From: Bacteroidaceae bacterium | GTDB taxonomy: Bacteria; Bacteroidota; Bacteroidia; Bacteroidales; Bacteroidaceae | Assembly: GCA_017557635.1 (NCBI GenBank) | Contig: JAFYYH010000011.1 | Span: forward strand, 1-64,000 | Direction of reading: 5' to 3' | Length of the DNA stretch: 64,000 nucleotides | Shown here: in pieces, positions 1-5,786 of the stretch | How positions within the stretch are numbered: the stretch's first letter is position 1 | Layout of the letters: every line of letters begins with the position of its first letter | Notes under the pieces: generated by a model | The model's database searches: none | What the model was told of the DNA's origin: nothing | What the model saw: the letters and a program-made list of their open reading frames with translations, nothing else | Made by a program: the position numbers and the translations under genes

Positions 1-223
1 GAGCGTTAGTGGAGAGGCGTTGGGAGGGGCCCACGGAGGATCCCGTTAAGAACGGCGCATGTTTGACGAACGTTAGGCCCCGTAGGGGACTATAAGGAGG
101 AGTTCGACGTTTAGGGTCCGGAGGGGTCCCGAGTAGACTCGTAACGTCGTCTCCACAATACCGTAGTCCAGCGGTGCTTTAAGAACCTTGGACGTAGTCC
201 AGCGGAGGCTTAAAAGAAAGAAT
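1..223. repeat. Intergenic repeat region, copy 1 of a 106-bp dispersed repeat
   Basis: No convincing gene. Positions 30-135 match 4263-4368 in inverted orientation with 7 differences in 106 bases by my hand count. The repeat contains two small potential hairpins, CCGTT-CTT-AACGG and a CCCC/GGGG stem. A 13-base direct repeat, CGTAGTCCAGCGG, lies at 162-174 and 193-205. Relative to the gene upstream of it (the minus-strand 278-448 gene), copy 1 has the same sense as copy 2 has relative to the glycosyltransferase gene. The left end may be cut by the window edge. Whether this is a decayed mobile element or a structured RNA cannot be decided from two copies. Confidence 0.7.
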
Positions 224-255
224 AAAAAAACAGGCGAATCTAAGAGATTCGCCTG
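224..255 (-). terminator. Intrinsic terminator of the small membrane protein gene
   Basis: A perfect 11-bp stem (231-241 with 245-255, loop of 3) is followed on the minus strand by seven Ts (224-230). It lies 22 bases past the stop codon of the 56-aa minus-strand gene. Confidence 0.85.
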
Positions 256-277
256 CATTTTGTGGGGTGAGGTTAGC

Positions 278-448
278 TTACGCTTTCTTTCCCAGGAAGA
301 TGTGGAGCAGGAGACCTACTATCATCAGCGCTAAGGCTCCTATCTGTACTCCGTTGTAGTTATTCCAGCCAAGGAAGAAACTGCAGATGAGCAGAATGGC
401 ACCAAGAATAACTACGATGGCTCCCAAATACTTCTTGAAGTTGTTCAT
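278..448 (-). CDS. Small membrane protein, 56 aa, two predicted TM helices
   Basis: I read this small gene by hand. It starts ATG-AAC-AAC-TTC and ends in TAA. The product has a short basic N-terminus (MNNFKKYLG), a hydrophobic helix at about residues 8-27, a polar turn (GWNNYNG), a second hydrophobic helix at about 34-53, and a GKKA tail, so it is probably an inner-membrane hairpin. A strong intrinsic terminator follows directly, which supports it being transcribed. It is divergent from the rpsF operon. I do not recognise a named family and assign no function. The main doubt is its small size, but codon use looks like that of its neighbours and the two-helix layout is unlikely by chance. Confidence 0.75.
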   Translation of the reverse strand: MNNFKKYLGAIVVILGAILLICSFFLGWNNYNGVQIGALALMIVGLLLHIFLGKKA

Positions 449-701
449 TGTCTATATTGTTTATTGTTTTTTCTATTGAGTGCAAAATAAATGGTTTTTA
501 TCCGAAAAATGAAATGATAGGCCCATTTATGTTCCCCGTCATAAGTAAAAAATGATTAACGCGAACATCGGACTTAGTTATTGTGGTATAAAATAGGGGT
601 TTAGGCGCTTTTTTGCCTTGAAAAAGGTTGTGGGGGTGAAATAATTTTGTACCTTTGCATCCGCATTTTGCAAACACTATTTATTATTTAATTAAAAACA
701 A
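449..701. promoter_or_regulatory. Divergent intergenic region with rpsF operon promoter
   Basis: AT-rich region between the small membrane protein gene and rpsF. A clear -7 box TACCTTTG lies at 650-657, with GTTG at 627-630 as a plausible -33 element (19-base spacing). Transcription would start near 662-665, giving a leader of roughly 35-40 bases before the rpsF ATG at 702. No gene seen here. Confidence 0.7.
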
Positions 702-1049
702 ATGAATCAGTACGAAACCGTTTTCATTTTGACTCCCGTTTTATCTGATGTTCAGATGAAGGAAGCGGTAGAAAAATTCAAGGGCATTCTCACTGCCGAG
801 GGCGCTGAGATCGTCAATGAAGAGAATTGGGGTATGCGTAAGCTGGCCTATCCTATTGAGAAGAAGTCAACCGGCTTCTATGAGTTTATCGAGTTCAATG
901 CTGAGCCTTCAGTAGTTGCTAAGCTGGAAGTTAACTTCCGTCGTGACGAGCGCGTGCTCCGTTTCCTGACCATCAAGCAGGACAAGTATGCAGCTGAATA
1001 CGCAGCAAAGAGAAGAGGTCTTAGACAATCTAAAGCAGAGGAGGCATAA
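702..1049 (+). CDS. rpsF: 30S ribosomal protein S6
   Basis: Ribosomal protein bS6, which sits on the platform of the 30S subunit and binds next to bS18. The product is 115 aa, near the usual length for Bacteroidetes. It opens with the typical [16 protein letters not shown] strand and continues with the [19 protein letters not shown] region of the RRM-like fold. The C-terminus is an Arg/Lys-rich tail ending in acidic residues. It is the first gene of the rpsF-rpsR-rplI operon, the classic order in this phylum, and follows a clear TACCTTTG promoter. The next gene, rpsR, starts 2 bases after its stop codon. Nothing unusual seen. Confidence 0.97.
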   Translation: MNQYETVFILTPVLSDVQMKEAVEKFKGILTAEGAEIVNEENWGMRKLAYPIEKKSTGFYEFIEFNAEPSVVAKLEVNFRRDERVLRFLTIKQDKYAAEYAAKRRGLRQSKAEEA

Positions 1050-1051
1050 TC

Positions 1052-1321
1052 ATGGCAGAGCAGACATCAGAGATCAGATATCTGGCACCCCAGACAACTG
1101 ACGTTAAGAAGAAAAAGTATTGCCGTTTCAAGAAGGCAGGTATCAAGTATATCGATTATAAGGATCCTGAGTTCCTCAAGAGATTCCTTAACGAGCAGGG
1201 TAAGCTTCTGCCCCGTCGCATCACCGGTACTTCACTGAAGTTCCAGCGCCGCGTGGCTCAGGCTGTTAAGAGAGCACGTCACTTGGCTCTTCTGCCTTAT
1301 GTAACTGATATGATGAAGTAA
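1052..1321 (+). CDS. rpsR: 30S ribosomal protein S18
   Basis: Ribosomal protein bS18, the partner of bS6 on the 30S platform. At 89 aa it is normal in size. It has the [18 protein letters not shown] segment, the [20 protein letters not shown] core and the [13 protein letters not shown] helix near the C-terminus, which are diagnostic. It lies in the middle of the S6-S18-L9 operon, with 2 bases to rpsF and 24 bases to rplI. The single Cys near residue 24 is not part of a zinc cluster. Confidence 0.97.
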   Translation: MAEQTSEIRYLAPQTTDVKKKKYCRFKKAGIKYIDYKDPEFLKRFLNEQGKLLPRRITGTSLKFQRRVAQAVKRARHLALLPYVTDMMK

Positions 1322-1345
1322 TAATCTTTAAAGAAGGAAATAACT

Positions 1346-1795
1346 ATGGAGATTATACTTAAGGAAGATATTGCAGGTCTTGGATACAAGAACGATATAG
1401 TAAAGGTAAAGGACGGTTACGGTCGTAACTATCTGATTCCCCAGGGAAAGGCTGTTATTGCTACAGAGTCAGCTAAGAAGGTTCTGGCAGAGAACGAGCG
1501 TCAGCGCGCTCACAAGCTCGCCAAGATCAAGGCTGATGCTGAGGCTCTGGCTGCTAAGCTGAACGGCGTTAAGGTTAGCATTTCTGCTAAGGTTAACGAG
1601 GACGGCACAATTTTCGGTGGCGTAGGTGCTGCTCAGGTTGCTGAGGCTCTCGCTGCTAAGGGCTTTGAGATTGACCGCAAGGTTATCGTAGCCGAGACAG
1701 TTAAGGCTGTAGGTGAGTACACCGCTACCATCAACCTTCACAAGGAGGTTAAGGCTGAGGTTGCTTTCGAGGTTGTAGCCGAGGCTGCTGAATAA
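1346..1795 (+). CDS. rplI: 50S ribosomal protein L9
   Basis: Ribosomal protein bL9, which binds domain V of 23S rRNA near the L1 stalk. The 149-aa product has the conserved N-terminal domain (MEIILKEDIAGLGYKNDIV, then GYGRNYLIPQGKA), the long connecting helix (about residues 41-75, KKVLAENERQRAHKLAKI) and the C-terminal domain with the GTIFGGVGAAQVAEAL segment. It is the last gene of the operon, followed at once by an intrinsic terminator. The antisense reading frame at 1469-1813 is a codon shadow of this gene. Confidence 0.97.
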   Translation: MEIILKEDIAGLGYKNDIVKVKDGYGRNYLIPQGKAVIATESAKKVLAENERQRAHKLAKIKADAEALAAKLNGVKVSISAKVNEDGTIFGGVGAAQVAEALAAKGFEIDRKVIVAETVKAVGEYTATINLHKEVKAEVAFEVVAEAAE

Positions 1796-1814
1796 TTGAA
1801 TTCTGTTACACACA

Positions 1815-1856
1815 GATAAGAGGAGGATGTTCTTTTAGGACATCCTCTTTTCTTAT
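1815..1856 (+). terminator. Intrinsic terminator after rplI
   Basis: GAGGATGT (1823-1830) pairs with ACATCCTC (1841-1848), with an additional ATAAG/CTTAT closing stem. A short T-rich run follows on the plus strand. It separates the ribosomal operon from mtaB. Confidence 0.7.
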
Positions 1857-1868
1857 CCATTATTTTGC

Positions 1869-1876
1869 TAATTTCG
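1869..1876 (+). promoter_or_regulatory. Candidate -7 box of mtaB (TAATTTCG variant)
   Basis: TAATTTCG, one base off the TAnnTTTG consensus, lies 7 bases upstream of the mtaB ATG. The same octamer occurs upstream of the FISUMP lipoprotein gene (50003-50010, minus) and the DUF3127 gene (60798-60805). The spacing implies a leader of only a few bases or none. Confidence 0.5.
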
Positions 1877-1883
1877 CAAAGCA

Positions 1884-3203
1884 ATGGGCAATCAACTCAC
1901 ACTTGTAGGCAAGAGCGCCTCTTTCTATACTCTGGGATGCAAACTGAACTTCTCGGAGACATCGACCATTATGCGACAGCTCATAGAGGCTGGCGCACAT
2001 AAGGCCGTCAAGGGTGAGAAGGCCGATATCTGCGTAATCAACACCTGCTCGGTTACCGAGGTGGCCGACAAGAAGTGCCGCCAGGCAATACACAAGATAG
2101 TTCGTGAGAATCCCGATGCCTATATCGTGGTTACAGGCTGCTACGGACAGTTGCAGCCGGGAGTTGTGGCCGATATCCCCGGCGTGGATATTGTGCTGGG
2201 ACAGGACCAGAAGGGCAATGTGCTGGAGAACCTTAACGGATTGCAGAAACGTGATCACGGCATTTCCAAGACCGTCGGCACCAATGATATCAAGAACTTT
2301 GTTCCTTCATGCTCGCGCGGTGATAGGACACGCTTCTTTCTGAAGGTTCAGGACGGATGTGACTACTATTGCACTTACTGCACTGTTGCCTATGCACGCG
2401 GACACAGCCGTAACCCGTCTATTGAGAGTCTGGTGGAACAGGCTCGTCAGGCGGGTCAGGAGGGCGGCCGTGAGATTGTGATTACCGGTGTGAACATCGG
2501 TGACTTTGGCAAATCCACGGGTGATAAGTTCATTGATCTGATCCGTGAGCTGGATAAGGTTGAGGAGATATCGCGTTACAGGATATCCTCTATTGAGCCA
2601 AACCTGCTTACCGATGAGGTGATTGACTTTGTAGCGGGCTCCAGGGCGTTTATGCCGCATTTCCATATTCCTCTGCAGAGCGGATCAAATGAGGTGCTCA
2701 AGCTGATGCACCGCCGTTATGAGCGTGAGGTGTTTGCAGAGAAGGTGGCTCGCGTAAAGAGCGTTATGCCCGACGCGTTCATCGGCGTAGATGTCATTGT
2801 GGGTATGCGTGGTGAGACTGATGAGCTGTTTGAGGATGCTTACCGCTTTATCGAGGGGCTGGATGTGACTCAGCTGCATGTGTTCAGTTACTCGGAGCGT
2901 CCGGGAACGGCGGCACTGAGGATTCCGCATAAGGTATCGCCGCAGACCAAGCATGAGCGCAGTCAGCGCTTGCTGGAGTTATCGGACCGTAAGACCAGGG
3001 CTTTCTATGAGGCTCATATCGGCCGTGAAGCAACTGTTCTGGTTGAGAAGCCCCGTCGCGGTATGCCGGCTCACGGTTTTACCGACAATTACATAAGGGT
3101 TGAGCTGGATTCGGCCCAGGTTCAGGAAAACAGTCTTGTAAGGGTGCTGTTGGGCGGTTTTAATGCTGCCGGCGATGCTCTTACCGGAACAATCATAAAG
3201 TGA
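1884..3203 (+). CDS. mtaB: tRNA (N6-L-threonylcarbamoyladenosine(37)-C2)-methylthiotransferase MtaB
   Basis: Radical-SAM methylthiotransferase predicted to convert t6A37 to ms2t6A37 in ANN-decoding tRNAs. The N-terminal MTTase domain shows its three cluster cysteines at C19 (YTLGCKLNFSET), C55 (INTCSVT) and C86 (VTGCYGQ). The radical-SAM CxxxCxxC motif is C159-C163-C166 (GCDYYCTYC). A C-terminal TRAM-like region follows about residue 375 (ATVLVEKPRRG). The GCKLN form of the first motif is characteristic of the MtaB branch rather than MiaB or RimO. The glycosyltransferase gene starts one base after its stop codon, so the two are probably co-transcribed. MiaA and a YciO-family protein, also linked to tRNA position 37, are encoded nearby at 10.6-12.1 kb. 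Confidence 0.92.
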   Translation: MGNQLTLVGKSASFYTLGCKLNFSETSTIMRQLIEAGAHKAVKGEKADICVINTCSVTEVADKKCRQAIHKIVRENPDAYIVVTGCYGQLQPGVVADIPGVDIVLGQDQKGNVLENLNGLQKRDHGISKTVGTNDIKNFVPSCSRGDRTRFFLKVQDGCDYYCTYCTVAYARGHSRNPSIESLVEQARQAGQEGGREIVITGVNIGDFGKSTGDKFIDLIRELDKVEEISRYRISSIEPNLLTDEVIDFVAGSRAFMPHFHIPLQSGSNEVLKLMHRRYEREVFAEKVARVKSVMPDAFIGVDVIVGMRGETDELFEDAYRFIEGLDVTQLHVFSYSERPGTAALRIPHKVSPQTKHERSQRLLELSDRKTRAFYEAHIGREATVLVEKPRRGMPAHGFTDNYIRVELDSAQVQENSLVRVLLGGFNAAGDALTGTIIK

Positions 3204-3204
3204 T

Positions 3205-4221
3205 ATGAAAGTTGCGATCGTCATATTGAACTGGAACGGCAGCGCGATGCTCAAGCGTTACCTGCCTACACTCATCAAGTGCTCCAAGATGGAGGGCGTG
3301 GAGATTATTGTGGCCGATAATGACTCACAGGATGACTCCATGGAGATGATGTACAGGGAGTTTCCGGATATTCAGACCATTCAGCTGGAGAAGAACTGGG
3401 GATTCGCAAAGGGTTACAATATGGCACTTCGCGAGATTGAGGCGGAGTATTACATTCTGCTCAACTCGGACGTTGAGGTATCTGAGGATTGGCTTTTGCC
3501 GCTTATCAGTTATATGGACGTGCATCCTGAGGTTGCCGCTTGCCAGCCCAAGCTGCTGGATTTCAAGGCTCCTGAGATGTTTGAGTATGCAGGCGGTGCG
3601 GGCGGTTATATGGACCGTTGGGGCTATATGTTCTGCCGCGGCCGTGTGTTTGACAGCATCGAGAAGGATAACGGGCAGTATGATACCATCGCAAACGTTT
3701 TCTGGGCTACAGGTGCCTGCCTGATGGTTCGCAGTGCCGATTATTGGGCTGCGGGCGGCCTGGATGACCGGTTCTTTGCGCATCAGGAGGAGATAGATCT
3801 GTGCTGGCGTCTTCGCAGCCGCAACCGCAGGATCGTCTGCATTCCCGAGAGCGCGGTCTATCACGTAGGCGGTGCAACCCTGAACAAGTCAAATCCCTAC
3901 AAGACATTCCTCAATTTCCGCAATAACCTGCTCATGCTCTACAAGAATCTTCCTGAAAATGAGCTGAACAAGGTTATGAGAGTGCGTTTCTGGCTGGACT
4001 GCCTGGCTGCACTCATGTTCCTTCTTAAATTCCACTGGGGAGATTTCAAGGCCGTATTCCGCGCCCGCCGCGAGTTCCGCCGCCTCAAACCCGAGTTCCT
4101 TGACAGCCGTCAGGAGAACCTCCAGGAGGCATCCATCACCCAAATCCCCGAACGCGTAAACTTCAGCCTCCTCTGGCGCTACCACATCAAACGCCAAAAA
4201 ACCTATAGCGATTTAGTATAG
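3205..4221 (+). CDS. Family 2 glycosyltransferase
   Basis: GT-A fold glycosyltransferase of family GT2, 338 aa, resembling dTDP-rhamnosyl or galactosyl transferases of surface polysaccharide pathways. The N-terminus is VAIVILNWNGSAMLKRYLP, with the nucleotide-binding VADNDSQDDS (D38, D40) and the metal-site LLNSDVEV (D89). GACLMVRSADYWAAGGLDDR and the EEIDLCWRLRSR motif near residues 195-205 supply the candidate catalytic acid. A hydrophobic patch near residues 255-275 may hold the protein to the inner membrane. The donor and acceptor cannot be read from sequence. It is coupled to mtaB by a 1-base gap, with no other glycan genes adjacent. A palindromic repeat element begins 6 bases after the stop codon. 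Confidence 0.85.
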   Translation: MKVAIVILNWNGSAMLKRYLPTLIKCSKMEGVEIIVADNDSQDDSMEMMYREFPDIQTIQLEKNWGFAKGYNMALREIEAEYYILLNSDVEVSEDWLLPLISYMDVHPEVAACQPKLLDFKAPEMFEYAGGAGGYMDRWGYMFCRGRVFDSIEKDNGQYDTIANVFWATGACLMVRSADYWAAGGLDDRFFAHQEEIDLCWRLRSRNRRIVCIPESAVYHVGGATLNKSNPYKTFLNFRNNLLMLYKNLPENELNKVMRVRFWLDCLAALMFLLKFHWGDFKAVFRARREFRRLKPEFLDSRQENLQEASITQIPERVNFSLLWRYHIKRQKTYSDLV

Positions 4222-4227
4222 GACGCC

Positions 4228-4415
4228 GGAGTACAAGGGATAAAGAGTATGCTGCTCCGGGCTACTCCGAACCCCTCCAGACCCTAAACGTCGAACTCCT
4301 CCTTATAGCCCCCTTCGGGGTCTAACGTTCGTCAAACATGCGCCGTTCTTAACGGGATCTTCCGTGGGTTTTACGCTTACGCCCTCCACAGAATACTCTT
4401 TATCCCTTGTACTCC
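4228..4415. repeat. MITE-like palindromic element, copy 2 of the 106-bp repeat
   Basis: Terminal inverted repeats of 27 bases (4228-4254 and 4389-4415) match with one difference. They enclose a GC-rich interior that contains the 106-bp core (4263-4368) shared with 30-135. No ORF of note lies inside. Total length is 188 bases, close to the 186-base unrelated palindromic element at 8028-8213. It begins 6 bases after the glycosyltransferase stop codon. It could be a non-autonomous mobile element or a 3'-UTR structural element. Confidence 0.7.
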
Positions 4416-4462
4416 AGCTCTCTGCAAATGGGGCGTGTCAACTAATAATGAACGTTAAAGTG

Positions 4463-4500
4463 TAAAATTTGCTTGGAATTATGTAAAGCGTGCGTTACAT
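4463..4500 (+). promoter_or_regulatory. Candidate promoter and operator of the membrane protein/XRE pair
   Basis: TAAAATTTG (4463-4471) resembles a -7 box with one extra spacer base. Directly downstream, ATGTAA and TTACAT (4481-4500) form a perfect dyad with an 8-base spacer. Related TGTAA words recur at 4461-4465 and, inverted, near 4515-4520. An autoregulatory operator for the XRE protein encoded downstream is plausible but unproven. Confidence 0.4.
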
Positions 4501-4523
4501 TTGTTGCGTTAAACTTTACAATT

Positions 4524-5534
4524 ATGAGAGATTATAAGAAACATCTTACGCTTTTGCCCCATAAGTGTCAGGTGATTGGAGCCGTAATTGCTGCGATTTC
4601 GGCAGTTTATTATGGGGTGTTGTGTTGTTTGCGTGACCAGTATCTTGGTCAAAAGTGGTTATATCTGTGTGTCTTATCTGCTACATTCCTTTTGGGAATA
4701 TCACTGCTGATAGTCTGCTTTTCCAAGGAAAGAGTGGAGGATGAGTACATAGCATCGGCCCGTTATCGGGCATTGACCATTTCGGTATTCATCTTTATAG
4801 TAGGATGGGCTATTGTTCAAATGAATGTGCAGGGGCCCAATCTGTCCAGACATGTGATACGTATCACCGGAATGAAGGAGGGTGAGCAGGAATTCTTCAA
4901 GTCAATATTTGATCCTAAGTTAGGGATTGTTTACAGAGTGATAGCCGATATTGTGCAGGCGACTTCCATGGAACTGATTTATATTGTGCTGCTTAAGATT
5001 CTGGTTAGTACGGGAAAGACTGGAGGATATGATTCGCTTCTTCTTCCGTATCGTTATAAGAAAACAGGCTGGTGGATTCTGATAGCATCATTGATCGTGA
5101 TTCCTACCGTATTGTATATTATGGGAAAGAACAAAGTGGATATTTTTGGGCCGGAAAGATACGATTATATCAGACATTATGTGACTGTCTGCAAGATAAT
5201 GGCTGTGTTCCCGTATATCGGCCTTATGATTGTCTGTCTTACAAAGGAGCAGCAGGAGGATGAATTCATTCGTCATATAAGGGTTCGTGTCCTTGCATAC
5301 TTTGTGATAGTCTATGTGATAGCTGTATTCTTTTTGAGACAGATCACTCTTTCGACATATTTTTATGTCGTAATTTACAATTATCAAAAAGTGAACAATT
5401 TCTACATTGCGATGGGATATCTGGAAAAAGTGTTCAGTCTGCTTTCATTCGTTCCTTTATTATCGGTGGTATATGCACTGGTGCTTAGGAAGGTATTGTC
5501 AAACAACTTAAAGGAGAGTAACGATGAAAAATAA
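4524..5534 (+). CDS. Multi-pass membrane protein with internal duplication, partner of an XRE regulator
   Basis: An integral membrane protein of 336 aa from the ATG at 4524. An in-frame TTG at 4473 would lie at the likely promoter, so I do not use it. It has about eight to nine hydrophobic segments. Two halves are related: SKERVEDEYIASARYRALT (residues 67-85) lines up with TKEQQEDEFIRHIRVRVLA (240-258), each preceded by a LLPxxxK segment and two TM helices. Short single-unit membrane proteins paired with a small XRE regulator are common in Bacteroidetes and Firmicutes; here the unit looks duplicated and fused. The last 11 bases overlap the regulator gene, so the two are translationally coupled. 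Function unknown; a signal-sensing partner or a target of the regulator is inference. Confidence 0.8.
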   Translation: MRDYKKHLTLLPHKCQVIGAVIAAISAVYYGVLCCLRDQYLGQKWLYLCVLSATFLLGISLLIVCFSKERVEDEYIASARYRALTISVFIFIVGWAIVQMNVQGPNLSRHVIRITGMKEGEQEFFKSIFDPKLGIVYRVIADIVQATSMELIYIVLLKILVSTGKTGGYDSLLLPYRYKKTGWWILIASLIVIPTVLYIMGKNKVDIFGPERYDYIRHYVTVCKIMAVFPYIGLMIVCLTKEQQEDEFIRHIRVRVLAYFVIVYVIAVFFLRQITLSTYFYVVIYNYQKVNNFYIAMGYLEKVFSLLSFVPLLSVVYALVLRKVLSNNLKESNDEK

Positions 5535-5715
5535 CATACGTGTTGAGAGGGCTATTCTGAGGATATCCCAGCAGGATCTGGCAAATGCCATCGGCGTGTC
5601 GCGTCAGACGATATTCGCCATTGAGAATGAGAAATTCATCCCGTCAACTGAACTTGCTCTCAAATTGTCGGCTTATTTCGGCAAGAGCGTGAACGATCTC
5701 TTCCAGCTTGATTGA
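5524..5715 (+). CDS. Small XRE-family transcriptional regulator (YozG-like)
   Basis: A 63-aa protein that is almost only a helix-turn-helix domain: MKNNIRVERAILRISQQDLA, then the recognition region IGVSRQTIFAIENEKFIPS, then KLSAYFGKSVNDLFQLD. This is the compact Cro/CI-type family often encoded beside a small membrane protein. It overlaps the preceding membrane protein gene by 11 bases. It probably controls its own operon through the dyad at 4481-4500. Its TGA stop codon (5713-5715) is the first three bases of a palindromic TGACACA element. Confidence 0.9.
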   Translation: MKNNIRVERAILRISQQDLANAIGVSRQTIFAIENEKFIPSTELALKLSAYFGKSVNDLFQLD

Positions 5716-5786
5716 CACAATAGGGACGGTTCCTTCTGTGTCATGTAAGGAAAAATGACACAGAAGGAACCGTCCCTATTGTGTCA
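5713..5786. repeat. Perfect 32-bp inverted repeat with GGGACGGTTC core (REP-like)
   Basis: Left arm 5713-5744 and right arm 5755-5786 are perfect reverse complements around a 10-base loop. Each arm starts TGACACA and ends near TGTGTCA, with GGGACGGTTCC inside. The element fills the whole space between two convergent genes: the first TGA is the stop codon of the XRE gene and the last TCA is the stop codon of the ABC ATPase gene on the other strand. Related elements are at 42639-42760 and 8284-8331. It resembles repeats associated elsewhere with REP-associated (Y1) transposases; no such gene is in the window. It may also terminate transcription in both directions. Confidence 0.9.

Noticed and set aside
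73-258. 61-codon minus-strand frame with a hydrophobic stretch
   Set aside because: It runs through the terminator stem and through the repeat shared with 4263-4368; the second copy of the repeat does not keep the frame in a larger ORF.
1469-1813. 114-codon frame antisense to rplI
   Set aside because: A shadow of the biased codon use of rplI; many such frames occur opposite strongly expressed genes in this window.
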